A stretch of 64,000 bases of DNA from Cryptomeria japonica (lineage: Eukaryota > Streptophyta > Pinopsida > Cupressales > Cupressaceae). Positions 22,077-33,860 of the stretch are shown one piece after another. Within the stretch, counting starts at the first letter, position 1. Each line of letters begins with the position of its first letter. The stretch lies in contig NC_081406.1 of NCBI RefSeq assembly GCF_030272615.1, positions 185,541,770-185,605,769 on the forward strand. The letters are read 5' to 3'. The position numbers and the translations under genes are program-made. Under the pieces are notes generated by a model. The model was not told where the DNA came from and did not search any database. It worked only from the letters and a program-made list of their open reading frames with translations.

Positions 22077-23500
22077 CTAAGTCTCTACCGGTGGAGGTAA
22101 GACTCTAGGCTGATCTCTGAGATACTCAAAATTTTCCTTAGGCAAAGGTTTTGTAAAAATATCTGCAAGTTGTTCTTTAGTATTCACATAAACCAATTTT
22201 ATTTCCTTTTCTTCAACTTTTTCCCTTAGAAAATTCAATTTGATAGAAACATGTTTTGTTTTAGAATGTAATACTGGATTCTTAGATATATCAATTGCTG
22301 CAGTGTTATCACAATATGTAGTAATAGGTTCCTTACATTTTACCTTTATGTCTTTTAACATTTGCTTAAGCCAAAGTACCTATGTACAGTTTGTTACTTT
22401 TGTAACATATTCTGATTCTGCTATTGATAAAGATGTACAACTCTGTTTCTTACTTAACCAAGAAACTAATATCTTTCCAAGAAAGAATGCTCCTCCAGTG
22501 GTGCTATTTCTATCATCCACATCTCCTACCCAATTTGCATCTGTGTATGCATATAGATCAAAATTTTCATCTTTAGGATACCATAATCTAAGAATTGTTG
22601 TGCCTTGTAAGTACCGGAAAATCCTTTTTACTGCTGATTCATGATTTTCCTTGGGATTACTCTAAAATCAAGAAACTATACATACTGCAATCATAATATC
22701 AGGTCTGGTTTGTGTCAAATACAGTAAACCTCCTATCATAGATTTGTATCTAGTTGGATTAACAGGTGTAGATTCATCCCTTTGAGATAATTTGTCATTC
22801 ATAGTCATAGGTGTGCTTGGTTTAGAGTTCTCCATCCCAAATTTCTTGAGTAGTTATTTCAAGTATTTAGATTGACTCAAAAATATGCCTTTATCAGTCT
22901 GTAAAATCTGCAATCGTAAAAAGAATTTTATTTCTCCAATCATAGACATTTCAAATTCATGCTGCATTTTAAGAGAAAATTCTTTGCATAATCCATCTTC
23001 TCTTCCAAAGATTATATCATCAATAAATACTTCCATAATCAAAATGTCATCATTAGTTACTTTGTAATATAGATTGCTATCTGCATTTCCTTTAGTGAAA
23101 CCAATTTTTAAAAGATACTTATCCAATCTTGCATACCAGGCTCTTAGAGCTTGTTTTAGTCCATACAGAGCTTTTCTTAATTTGTAAACCATATCATTGT
23201 TATGTATCAAAGAAAATCCATCAGGTTGTTCAATATAGACTTCCTCTTCAAGATCTCCATTCAAAAATACACATTTAATATCCATTTGATAAACTTTGTA
23301 ATCCTTGTGAGCTGCAAAGGCCAAGAATAATCTAACTACCTCAATTCTGGCTACCGGTGCAAAGGTTTCATTGTAATCAACTCCTTCTTTCTGAGAATAT
23401 CCCTTACACACTAGTCTTTCTTTATTCCTGACAACCTTACCATCTTCATTGAGTTTGTTTCTAAATACCCATTTGGTTCCAATTACTTTTTTATTTTTCA
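22077..23500 (-). pseudogene. copia C2 reverse transcriptase and RNase H
   Basis: A one-base shift in an A-run near 23495 separates this from the integrase frame. Reverse transcriptase blocks are [54 protein letters not shown], and the active site [10 protein letters not shown] with both Asp retained. RNase H has YTDANWVGDVDDRNSTTGG, FFLGK and DNTAAIDISKNPVLHSKTKH. The frame ends QLADIFTKPLPKENFEYLRD and PPPVET at 22077. Stops interrupt it at 22854 (YLK-LLKK) and at several points between 22360 and 22710. Confidence 0.88.
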
Positions 23501-23919
23501 GGTCGGGGAACTAATGTCCAAGTATTATTTTTCTCAATTTGTCCTAATTCTTCTTCCATAGCTTTAATCCAAAATTTATCTTCACATGCCTCATTGATAG
23601 ATAATGGTTCAATTTGAGAAATAAGACATACTTCTTCATTTGCCATTCTTCCTCTTGTCATGACTCCTTTAAATTTGCTTCCAATTATCTGATCTTCAGA
23701 ATGATTCAGTCTTACATACTGGGGTGTCTTAGTCTGTTGTTGTTCTTCAATTACTATGGTATCCTCTGATGATACCGGAGTAACTGGATCATCATTCTAT
23801 ACCGATGGATTTACTGTTGGTTCATTTGTCATAATTTATGTTACTGGTTCAGAGTCTATATACCTTGAAGTTCCTCTAAATTGTTCATCAATCTTTACAT
23901 GTGTACTCTCAACAATTTT

Positions 23920-24849
23920 CTATAATCTTTTATTAAAGCATCTATAAGCTTTACTCTTAGATGAATAACCAAGAAATATTCCTTCATCACTTCTAGGATC
24001 AAACTTGCCAATATACTCATCTCTTCTAATATAACATTTACTTCCAAAAATTCTAAAATACTTAAGAGTAGGAGTATTACCAAACCATAGTTCATGAGGG
24101 GTCTTACTGGTTTCACCTTTGATGTGAATTTTGTTGAATGTATAGACAGCAGTGCTTACTGCCTCTCTCCAGTACACATGTGGTAGATTTGCTTCTGATA
24201 ACATACTTCTTGCTACATCCAAAATAGTTCTATTTTTCCTTTTAACAACTCCATTCTGTTGTGGTGTCCGAGGTGTTGATAACTGTCTTTTGATTCCATT
24301 TACTTCACAGAATGTATTAAAATCTCTAGATGTGAATTCTCCTCCTTGATCTGATCTGAAACATTTAATTTTCTTACCGGTTTCATTTTCAACCATTGCT
24401 TTGAATAGTTTGAACTTCCCAAGTGCTTCTGATTTTTCCCTGAGAAAAGTAACCCAACACATTCTAGAATAATCATCAATAATTAGCATGAAATATCTAT
24501 CACCTTGTAAGCTTTTAGTTCTAGCCGGACCACATAAATCAGTGTGAATTAAATCAAGAGCATTATTGGATTTTTCTAGAATACTTTTGAAACTAGTTCT
24601 AACTTGTTTTCCAAATTGACATTCCTTGCAAATTGTATTATGAGGTTTCATAATTTTAGGTAGATCTCTAACAGCCTTATAAGTACTAATTTTTACCATG
24701 CAATCAAAATTTACATGACATAGTCCTCTATGCCATAGCCAACTTTCATCTATATGTGCAATTAAGCATGCCTTTTCACTATTATTCAAATGAAAGATAT
24801 TACCTCTAGTCTGATTACCAGTTGCAATTTCCAAACCAGTTCTATTCAT
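23920..24849 (-). pseudogene. copia C2 integrase with Glu-to-Lys catalytic change
   Basis: Same frame as gag. It carries the HHCC zinc-binding region (HRGLCHVNFDCMV, CKECQFGK), then the core: DLIHTDLCGP (first Asp), FRSDQGGEF (second Asp) and PQQNGVVKRKNRT. In copia integrases the last block reads NGVVERKN and its Glu completes the DDE triad. Here it is Lys (GAA to AAA), so the enzyme would be inactive. The region ends in the FLGYSSKSKAYRCFN block. Further in-frame stops follow at about 23918, 23834 and 23799. Confidence 0.9.
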
Positions 24850-24897
24850 GATTTTGTATTTTCCATTTTTAAATTGTAACTGAAAACCTTTCTCAAC

Positions 24898-26229
24898 TTA
24901 TTGACCAACACTTAAAAGATTATGTTTTAATCCTTCAACATAGTAAACATTGTCAGTGTTATGTTTACCATCAAGAGATATTGAACCCTTACCTTTGATT
25001 GAACAGGCTTTTTCATCTCCGAATCTTACTAAACCTCCATTGTATTCTTGAAAGTTCAAGAATTTGCCTTTGTCTCCAGTCATGTGATGTGAGCATCCTG
25101 AGTCAATAATCCATTCATCCTTTGATTCAACTTTAGCTACTAGGGCTTGTTCTACCGGTTGAGCAATAGGTACTAGTTGATCTTCTGTTATAGCAACAAA
25201 GACCCATCCGTTGTCTACTAGATCCTCATCAGAATGATCAGTCACACCTTCATCAGTAATGTAACAAGATTTATCTTTGTTTTTCTTAAATCTATATCTC
25301 TGATATTCACGATTAGGTTTGTATGTCCTTCTAGCTTCTTCTCTTAGTCTAGCATGTCTATTAGGGCATCTTGAAGCCATATGACCAATCTTATTGCAGT
25401 TGAAACATTTAAAGGGTGCTTTACCTTCATACTTACTTCCAATTGGACCTTTTGGCATTTTTCTTGCAAATAGTGCTTCAAGTTCTTCAAGCTCTTCATT
25501 CTCCTTCCTGGTTTCTTCAAGTTCTCTTGCATAAAAGGCTCTCCAGTCTGATTTGTCAAAAGATGGAGCAGATGATGTTGATGCTTTGAAGGCCAAATTA
25601 GTTTTTATAGTAGCAACAGGACCAAATTCCTCAATTTCAAAAGCTGAAAGTTTTCCAATCAATGTATCCCTAGTTACTGATGTATTAGGCATTGTTCTCA
25701 ACTCATTAATAGCAGTAACCTTCATTTTATATGCCGGTGGCAAACCTCTTAAGATTTTTGAAACAATCTCATCTTCACTCAAGGTTCCTCCACAACATTT
25801 GATACCTAAAACAATTTCATTTACTCTTTCCATAAAAGAAAAAATTCTTTCATCTTCTTCCATTTTCAGATGTTGAAACTTGATTCGGAAGCTTTCAATT
25901 TTTGCAATTTTGACTATGGAATCCCCTTCATTCAGTGTTTCCAAATGATCCCAAATAGCTTTTGCAGTAGATCTATCTGATAATCCCATGATTTGTTGAT
26001 CTGATAATGCCCTCAAAAGTACTTCTCTTGCTTTGCAATCATTTTCTTCATCTTTAGCTAAAGTAATAGGAGTAGGTTGACCAACTACAGTAGCAGTATA
26101 ACCATTCTTAGTAACTTCCCAGATGTCTTTACCAATGCAATTCAGATGTGTCTCCATTCTGATTTTCCATATTCCATAGTTGGTTCCATCAAGTTTAGGA
26201 CTATCCTTCCTGAAATAATTAGTAGACAT
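24898..26229 (-). pseudogene. copia C2 gag and protease (443 codons open)
   Basis: The open frame begins MSTNYFRKDSPKLDGTNYGI at 26229, 48 bases from the PBS. Residues 1-200 are the copia gag domain (WKIRMETHLNCIG, VSKILRGLPPAYKMKV). The zinc knuckle CFNCNKIGHMASRCP is near residue 275. The protease site WIIDSGCSHHMTGD is near residue 385, and the GAG-pre-integrase start LLSVGQ follows at the end. A TAA at 24898 stops it, and the same frame reopens directly after it (VEKGFQLQ), so this is one polyprotein cut by one nonsense change. Confidence 0.9.
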
Positions 26230-26276
26230 TGGATCTCCTCAAGTTGTTAAACTTTTGCAAAAAAAAAGAGGACTAG

Positions 26277-26288
26277 GCTCTGATACCA
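26277..26288 (-). other. Primer binding site of copia C2
   Basis: TGGTATCAGAGC on the minus strand, two bases from the 5' LTR. It is complementary to the initiator Met tRNA 3' end. Confidence 0.95.
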
Positions 26289-26290
26289 AT

Positions 26291-27345
26291 TGTAGGTCCC
26301 AGGGACAACTGAGAGGGGGGGGCTGAATCTGTTGTCTAATAAATTCAAACCAAAATCTTATTAACCAACTTAATGCTTAATACCGGTAAGACAGTTAAAT
26401 GTGCTGGTAAATAGTGTTAACAAGAAATGTTGTACCGGTAAGAATTAATGCATGAAACATAAGCACAAAGTCAACCACAACACATAACACAAATATTTGT
26501 ACGTGGAAACCCTGTAAGGGGAAAAACCACAGTGGGAAACCTTACCCACAATTAGATGATACTACTGCAGATAGTAAGTGTACAAAGAGAGGTCTGCACA
26601 TGCAGAAAGGCCAACAGCCTAGAGCTCACTGCTCAAACACAAATGGGAGTCACACTGACTAAAGTTGGATGGTTAAATCCAATGAGAATGTACTACACAA
26701 AATAGCATCTTCATATGCTGGATTCAGTACTGGTATAATGCTGATATGCTTCTACAAAAACCTAACTTCACCTTCAAATGATGTCTTCGTGTATATCTCT
26801 ACTTGATCTCACATATATCCTTCCTTAAATCTTTTTCGTATTCCACATTTGATCTTACAAATAAGATCTTACATTTATACCATACCCTAAGACCAATTTT
26901 AGTAGGTCAGCTCTACAAGATATTACAATAAAACATTTTACAAATAATACAATATCCGATGCAAAAACTAATTGAACATGTCGGCTTAATGCTTTTATAA
27001 CAATAATAAATCATCTCCATAGCGTGCCATGCTGATCTGGAAAAGATAAACTTGCCTATGTAACCCTAGATAATCTGGACCTCTTTGCCGGTAAAAACAA
27101 ATATGCAAATAAGAATATACCAATGATATTACTTCAAGGAAAAGTGTCCACATGATGTCTTCAACATTACCAAGTGTCTTCCATGTCATTGCAGGTACTG
27201 GTGAACATTATATCCTACCGGTTAACCATATACTGGTGATTGTTTGAACAATTTACTAATTGTCGGTGAATGTTGCTGGATCTCCAAAGTAGGTGTATTT
27301 AGCAGGTGTTGACATCAATGACAAAACCATACCAAAATACCAACA
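26291..27345 (-). repeat. 5' LTR of copia C2
   Basis: Pairs with 20657-21709. It adjoins the PBS on its left and the GAATC duplication on its right. TG...CA ends are intact (TGTAGGTCCC and CCAACA). Confidence 0.95.
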
Positions 27346-27346
27346 G

Positions 27347-27850
27347 AATCCACCTATTTTAATGTCCCCAATAGAAGGAAAACCACTCCTCCACACAATA
27401 GCTATAGAGGTATCATTAGGTGCTCTTTTTGAGCAACAAGACCATGAAGGAAAAAAAGGAGCTATCTATTGCATTAGAAGAACTTTAGTTGGGTACGAGC
27501 TCAACTATACATCTATTTAAAAAGCATATTTAGTTGTAGTGTTTGTGTCTCAAAAATTGTGATACTATATGCTGACACATTTAGTCAAGATGATAGCTAA
27601 GATAGATCCATTGAAATATCTTCTTAGTAAAGCAACACGATCAGGGAGATCAACAAAGTGGGTTATGATCTTGAGTGAATTCAATATTGAATATGTAGAC
27701 AAAAAAGCTATCAAGGGTTGATTGATTGTAGATCAATTAGCAATATTGAATATGTAGACAAAAAAGCTATCAAGGGTCGATTGATTGTAGATCAATTAGC
27801 CCAAACACCATTACATGATGACAATCCTTTGCACATTTAATTTTTAGATG
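27347..27850 (+). pseudogene. gypsy E RNase H (first), broken
   Basis: This resumes the E frame after copia C2: PPILMSPIEGKPLLHTIAIE, LGALFEQQDHEGKKGAIYCI, LVGYELNYTSI, then EFNIEYVDKKAIKG. It is the usual gypsy RNase H following reverse transcriptase. Stops and a 59-bp tandem duplication break it. Confidence 0.8.
27682..27799. repeat. 59-bp tandem duplication in gypsy E
   Basis: Copies 27682-27740 and 27741-27799 differ at essentially one base: GGGTTGATTG in the first and GGGTCGATTG in the second. The second keeps the Arg codon CGA that the first has turned into TGA. The length is not a multiple of three, so the frame is shifted. Confidence 0.95.
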
Positions 27851-27880
27851 CAAATGTTCTCACAGTTACAAAGCAAACAT

Positions 27881-28360
27881 GAAAATTGTATTTTGATGGC
27901 TCTTATGCTCAACATGGATCAGGAGCTCGTATATTGTTCATAATGCCTCAAGGACATACAATCCCAAAGTCATATAGTTTGAAGTTTTCTTATGCCAACA
28001 ACATAAAAGACTATGAGGCATTAGTTACTAGGATCAAAATGGCTATCAAATGTAATATCATAGAGTTGCATGTTTATGGGGATTATCAAGTGGTAATTAA
28101 CCAAATCAATGATGATTATTAGAAAAAATATGACAAGTCGATGCCTTACAAAAGGATGGTTGATGAACTTAAGAATTAATTTATTGAAATCACATTTCAA
28201 GAATAGATTCCAAGGTTTGACAACAAAGATAAAAATGCTATGGCAAAAATTGCTTCTCTTCTACAGAATCAGGAAAATCAAGCTCGTTATGAATTCCTGG
28301 TGGAAGAATTATTTCATCCTTCCTATGATTGCGCCAATACCCAAATTATTTTTCACCTAG
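27881..28360 (+). pseudogene. gypsy E second (archaeal-type) RNase H and linker
   Basis: YFDGSYAQHGSGARILFIMP, the SYSLKFSYANNIKDYEALVT block and IIELHVYGDYQVVINQIN form the additional RNase H found in Tat-lineage elements. The linker continues MPYKRMVDELKN, DNKDKNAMAKIASLL and YEFLVEELFHPSYD. Catalytic Asp (FDGS), Glu (DYEAL) and Asp (GDYQ) are visible, but downstream shifts break the polyprotein. Confidence 0.85.
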
Positions 28361-28579
28361 TGGGACCTGATTCCTCTCTTGATGGATAAACCTATACCTA
28401 CTTGAAAGAAAATACCCTTCCCTTGGACCTATCAAAAAATAAAAATTGAACTTTATTTGATAATCTGCTCATTTTACCATCATTGCTAATACACTCCATC
28501 AATGAGGTCTGGATGGTAATCTCCTTAGGTGTCTTGAACATGAATAATCTCATGATGGTAAGGCCTAGAAATAAGTTCA

Positions 28580-30260
28580 TGAAGGTATTTGTGGCACTCA
28601 TTCAAGTGGTCTTACTCTTGCAAAGAAACTCATGCGATTGGGCTATTCAAGTGTCTGTAAGCTAAGAAATGTAAACATTGTCCAATTCATTGTAATCTCA
28701 TACATGCACTGGATCGAGATTTTCACACTCTTTTAAATTCTTGCCCTTTTTGTTAGTGGGGTCTTGATCTCATGGGTAATATTCATCCTTCTTCTAACAG
28801 TCATAAGTTCATCATCAAAGAGATAGAATATTTCACAAAATGGATTGAAGTTGTTCCTCTTAAAATTATTATAGGAAAAAAATTGCCTCCTTTATACTCA
28901 ATTATATCATCTGTCAAATATGTGCAAGATCATGGTGGGCCAAACACACCCTTAAGTGGCAATGAAAATTAAAAAAACAAAGCTAGTAAACTTCACGTAA
29001 AAATTTGAATAAGTTACCAACATTATTTCAAAAATATGTAAGAATAGAATCTGTACAAAAGTGAATGTAGTTTCTAAGCTACTAGTTGTTTTTAAAAGAA
29101 TAAAGATCTATTTGACAATAATTTAAAATTTCAATGTATTAGTACTAAAATTTTAGGAAAAAGATAAGAAGTGGGTGTCTATCTGACCACCCTAACCATA
29201 ATCAAATCATAATATATTTTTATAAGATTTTAGATACAAGTAGAAGACTCATGTCTAGATGTGACACACATTTTTTTGTTTTTTTTAAAATAAATAATCA
29301 ATTATGATTTTTTTACAAAAGCTTTTAAAAAATATAAAAAACTCGTATGTCTAACCACCATGACTTGGTCAAAACTTTATGAAATTCAATTTTTCTTTTT
29401 TTAATCCTATAGTATATGAAGCATAGAATGTGACACATGTTTTGGATTCAAAAAATGTGATACTATTTGAAAGTTATAGATATTTTTCAATCTTCCTATC
29501 AATCAGGACTTTAGTTTGCATATCACCACTTTTTGGCCCCTAATGATCCTGCACATACCCTGTCATTATGGCATTCCTATTTCCATTATCACTGATAATG
29601 GAAGACTTTTAAAGAATTAGGATGTAAAAGAAATTTGTTACAAATTCGATATCTAGCACATATTTTCTACACCATACTTTCCATAAGGGAAAAGTCAACC
29701 TGAGGCATCTAACAAAACTATCTTCATGAAAATCTTGAAAAAGACACTCAATGATGCTGGCCGAGATTGGCATATTCAGTTAAATCCTACTTTTTGAGCC
29801 TACCGTACCAGTATCCACACACCTATTGGAGCCACACCATATTCCCTTATCTATTGATCTGAAGAAACCTTGCACATTGAGGTTGAGATACATTTCTTGT
29901 GGGTATCACTAAAAGGTTTAATTCGAAGTGAAGAATAATGAGTATCCAGGTTACAAGAGTTGAAATTGTTACAAGAGCATTGTCAAGATGCTTCTAATCA
30001 TTTGAAAGCATATTAGAAGAGAATAACAAGGAGCTATAATCACAAGTTCACACCTAGGTTGTTTTAGATTGGAGACCGAGTGCTGAAAGAGAATCCACAC
30101 AATCAATAGGATCATGAGAGAAAAAGGTAAGTTTTAACTAAATTGGTTAGGTCCTTTTGTTATTGTGGCTACACATTGTTCTAGTTCTAACCAACTATCA
30201 ACACCAGAAGTTGATCTACTTGAAGAGCCTATTAGCAACTTGCATCTCAAAAAGTTTAAT
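28580..30260 (+). pseudogene. gypsy E integrase, split by a MITE
   Basis: The N-terminal HHCC zinc finger is GICGTHSSGLTLAKKLMRLG then KCKHCPIH. The core holds WGLDLMGNIHPSSNSHKFII, EYFTKWIEVVPLK and IASFILNYIIC, and is then cut. After the 643-bp insertion it resumes HYGIPISIITDNGRLLKN, FSTPYF, EASNKTI, LNDAGRDWHIQLNP, AYRTSIHTPIGATPYSL and RLQELKLLQE. All three catalytic residues (DLMG, TDNG, EASN) are readable, but about ten stops kill it. The tail GDRVLKENP and the final LHLKKF match Tat integrase ends. Confidence 0.85.
28917..29559. mobile_element. 643-bp MITE in the integrase of gypsy E
   Basis: Terminal inverted repeats of about 28 bases: the left end reads AATATGTGCAAGATCATGG then TGGGCCAAA, and the right end reverse-complemented reads GGTATGTGCAGGATCATTAG then GGGCCAAA. 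It is flanked by CTGTCA on both sides (28911-28916 and 29560-29565), the repeated codons TGTCA of the split integrase. There is no open frame inside, and it is AT-rich. The superfamily is uncertain: the duplication is at least six bases, and a hAT or Mutator origin is possible. Confidence 0.85.
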
Positions 30261-30810
30261 ATCTAAAAAAAAATACAAAAAAATTAAATATGGCAAAAAA
30301 ATGCATTAACACAAATAGTGAAAACTTGGAAACATATGCTATTTGTAAACTAGCTTCTCCATCTATTAGAACATGCATATTTCAAATCTCATTCAAATCT
30401 ATCATCATTGTATATGCTCAAATAAAGCCTTTTTGTATTTATTTAGGCATCGCAATAACATCTCACCATAGGTTGGTGATCATTGTACTTATCCATAATA
30501 AAAAGATTGATTTCTAAACTAGGGGAAAAATCCTGAAGCTAGTTAGGACAATATACATTGAGCTTAAAATAACATATGAACAAAAAAAGGAAACTATTAT
30601 AAAATAATGATCACTAAATTCAACATTGAACATAGATCAAAATTTAGGATAACAACTATCAAACTCAGCATTGAGATCCATACACAATTATCAATGGATG
30701 ATTTCTTCTCAATCATGGTTTGATCACTTTCATATGAATGCTCAAAAATTGTATCTTGCTTTTTGTTATCATGTCTACTAAGTGACTAGAGGATGTTTTG
30801 AATTAGAGGA

Positions 30811-31040
30811 TAAATGAGGGAGCATGATATTTTCTTTATCTATTGTCTGTGATTAATCATTAATATTGGGTAAATTTTTTGTAGAACATGATCGGAAAAG
30901 TATCATCGAGGACATTTTGAATTTGCATAGGAAAAGGATTAACTCTTGTTTGTTTATGCAAGTAATAATCAAGACATTTTGGTTCAATTATACCTTGATG
31001 CTTGTATTAACTTGCAATATCAAAATCCATGTAAGATGAT
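30811..31040 (+). repeat. Polypurine tract and start of a probable 3' LTR of gypsy E
   Basis: TAAATGAGGGAGCA at 30811-30824 is directly followed by TGATATTTTC, the arrangement of a polypurine tract and LTR start. The LTR end and a partner LTR were not found. Confidence 0.4.
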
Positions 31041-31880
31041 GACCATTATTGCATTAGTCATTAATCAATGCATTTAGTTTCATTTTATCATCTCATCATT
31101 ATATTTTAATTCATTTCAGGTCATTAAATCATTATATTGTCTCATCATTGTATATTATGTCATTCATTTAGTTAATCCATACATTTCATACATCATTCCA
31201 ATATATCATCAAATTTTTGTAAAGTATTACATTTCATTTATCATTGCATTGTGCACATCATTACATTATTTCACATTTCATTCATTAGGCATTCTATTCC
31301 ATTAATCATCACATAACATTGCATTTCAATTAGTTTCATTTTATTCTCAATGTACATAAGGAAACCATACATGCATAAGAATCAAGCATCAAGTGTTTGT
31401 AAGCATATTATATCATCAATTCATCAAATGCATTACATAGTAGATTATCATTAGTGCACTTTAGTCATAACATAGATTATTACATCATTGTTATTGTAAA
31501 AACCATCATGCATCACATAATCCATCATAGGTCACATGAGCATCATACATATCACAATAAAAAATCATAAACATATCATAGGTCATCTAATCAAGTAAGA
31601 AAATGTATATATCCATCATATAAGTCAAGTAAGACATGTAAAATAAATGCATCCATCATGTAAATAATGCACAATCACACTAGAAAATCATATAAATGCC
31701 ATCCATCAATAGTGTCTAGTGCATCTCATATACTCGATAAATAATCAATGTCCAGTGTACAATCATATCACAAAATATGAGAGATACATAAAAAATGGTA
31801 GGAATCATATGATCTCTAAGTGAGTAAATGTATACATCAATAGAACAAATGAATGAATCTAAGTTGTGTTCCCTCCAAAA
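31040..31880. repeat. AT-rich low-complexity stretch (ATCATT/CATT-rich)
   Basis: Dominated by drifting TCATTA, CATTTCAT and ATCATA words without a fixed period. It probably belongs to the LTR of element E or to the start of element D. Confidence 0.5.
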
Positions 31881-32297
31881 ACTGTAGGTCTAGATGAACC
31901 TCTTGCTATTCCCCTAGATGGCCCAACATCTATATCTTTGCCTACGGGATCCCTGGGAAGTGGCTTGGTAACACTCCTGCTCTTTGTACATGACCAACTT
32001 CATCTGGGTCATGGCCTAGAAAGCTACACGTAGCTAGGGGCATGCTAATCAATAGGAACTGTATCCTCATATAAATTATGGTAATACTAAGCCTCCTTGG
32101 CTTAGTACCCGATCTCTTGAATGGTGTTGCCTATAATGGTGCTAGCAGCGACCCTCTCTAATATATTAACCAATACCTCAATGCATCCATATCGCTTAAT
32201 TGTTGAATCTCTTTCAACCTGTACCTGAGTAAGATTACCTTATGTCTAAGTAAATTGAGCATGTACCTATGCTACCTATCCTTGTAGTTATTGTACC
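31880..32297. other. Unassigned, left flank of element A (perhaps part of element D)
   Basis: More GC-balanced than its surroundings, with no recognised domain. It directly abuts the LTR of element A at GTACC. If A is an insertion, this stretch continues at 40716. Confidence 0.3.
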
Positions 32298-33304
32298 TAT
32301 AGACACCTAAAATTAATAAAATCAATATTTAATTAATTTAAGCCTATCAACATAATTAATTAATTTAATTGTGTTATCCTTATTCTCTCAGAATCAATTA
32401 AAACTAATTTAATTAATCATGTCACTATTGTCCAATAATTAATTTATCAAATAAATTAATTATTCCCCTATTCCTCTAAAAGTCTCCTCCAATAATCATT
32501 TCCTCTAAACCCACTCAGTTAATTAATTTTAATTAATTAACCTAGTCATGTGATTCCTACAAATCATGTTTCCTAATCCCACTCAACCTAATTAATCCTG
32601 CTAGAATCTCTCATAATCATGATTATCATTATCCCTCAATTTTTAATTCCCACTCATGTCACATCAACATTGAGTCTCTCAAAGAAATTCAAATTTCTTT
32701 GAATCCCTCAATGCATCCTTATTTTGGAATTTTTTATTCCTCAAGTTTGAAATTCAAATTTCTTCCCCCCTTTTTCCAAAGGAATTTTATATTCCTGTTT
32801 ATTTTCCCAAGGCACCCTTGATCCATGCCTTCTATCTCAAATAAATCTCAATCCTTCATAATCAAATCAATCTTGGCCCTCCACTGGCCTTCTCCAATCT
32901 ATAAATTGGAGCCTATTCCCCTCACAAATCATCCACTTCTCATGCATTGTCATGTTGCCTATTTCTTCTCTCATCCTCTTCTAATCCTCTCTCAAATCTA
33001 TCAAACTCATAACCCATCACTCAAATCCAATCCTATCAAATCCATCCACTTATCTTGTTGAGCACAAGGTGAGAAATCCACATTCACTCAATCTCTCTCC
33101 AACTTTGCATTAGTCAAACTTTGGAGCTAGCAAAGTTTGTGGAGGCAAGGAGGACAAGGAAGAGCTACTTGCAATGGGAGCTTCATGAGTATATTTTTTC
33201 TTATTTTCATGATATTCTTATTCAATCTTTCTTGATATCTCATTTAAAATGTTTTTTGGGTTTATTGAATATTAATCATGCCCTAACCATTTTATTGTGA
33301 GACA
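32298..33304 (+). repeat. 5' LTR of element A
   Basis: Starts TATAGACACCTAAAATTAAT (the partner has TGTAGACACC) and ends GTGAGACA before the PBS. A TATA box at 32900-32906 sits inside the small palindrome CTCCAAT...ATTGGAG. About 770 bases match the 3' LTR closely; the last 240 or so do not. Confidence 0.8.
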
Positions 33305-33326
33305 TTTTGGCATGCCAGGTGGGACC
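33305..33326 (+). other. Primer binding site region of element A
   Basis: TTTTGGCATGCCAGGTGGGA follows the 5' LTR immediately, the position and TGG start expected of a gypsy PBS. I cannot name the tRNA. Confidence 0.6.
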
Positions 33327-33359
33327 CACGTCCCAAATTTAATAAAAATTTGAGTTTTT

Positions 33360-33860
33360 TGTGAAGGTTTCTCACAGGATTCATTCTTTAGCGTGAGTGC
33401 ACGTGCATTGGCATGACTATTTCTGGATCAGCACGACCACCTACTAATCAACGCGACCATCTAGGCTTTGGCGTGACCGCAAAACATTTCAAAAAAATTT
33501 TTGGCCTCACTATGCTTTAGTGTGACTGCTGCCAAAATTCTTCTATCTCCTCCTCATTCTTCCTCTTCTTCATTCTTCTATCTTCTCACTTCTATTTCTT
33601 TTCTGTTGTCACTTCAGCACGACTGCTTTGCGATTAGCACGAGCATTTTTGGGAAAAAATTAAATTTGAATTTTTGGGCACTAACTATGGTTGTTTTGAC
33701 ACGAGCGTCCGCGTATCAGCACGAGCGCATGCGCATCAACGCGAGCGCCTAATAATCAGTGCTACTATAATTTTCCTTTTTCTATTATCTATTTGTTTGA
33801 ATATTAATAATCTGTCTGTTAGTGCGATTGTCTACTAATCAGTGCAGCCGCAGGGATAAA
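33360..33860 (+). repeat. Irregular array of GCACGA/GCGTGAC motifs in the leader of A
   Basis: Words of the type CAGCACGACCACC, GGCGTGACCGC, AGCACGAGCGC, CAACGCGAGCGCC, AGTGCGATTG recur about every 25-60 bases between AT-rich spacers. Many end in CTAATCA. A degenerate, interspersed motif set rather than a simple satellite. Confidence 0.6.

Larger units (their letters stand above)
20657..27345 (-). mobile_element. Complete Ty1/copia retrotransposon C2 inside gypsy E
   Basis: Both LTRs are present (20657-21709 and 26291-27345), both with TG...CA-type ends, and the flanks are identical GAATC (20652-20656 and 27346-27350). The minus-strand order is 5' LTR (right), PBS, gag, protease, integrase, reverse transcriptase, RNase H, polypurine tract, 3' LTR (left). 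The LTRs differ at about one base in 20-25 where I aligned them by eye. The coding region has about eight stops, one frameshift and an integrase Glu-to-Lys change. It entered E between the reverse transcriptase and RNase H domains. Confidence 0.95.
19655..31880 (+). mobile_element. Ty3/gypsy Tat-like retrotransposon E, truncated and nested
   Basis: Removing three later insertions leaves a pol region in the order reverse transcriptase, RNase H, second (archaeal-type) RNase H, integrase, which is the signature of the Tat lineage. The 5' LTR, gag and protease are not seen. A purine-rich tract followed by TG near 30825 marks a likely 3' LTR. Stops and shifts are numerous. Insertions are a 207-bp TRIM-like LTR (19987-20193), copia C2 (20657-27345) and a 643-bp MITE (28917-29559). 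The 3' limit at about 31880 is a guess. Confidence 0.75.
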
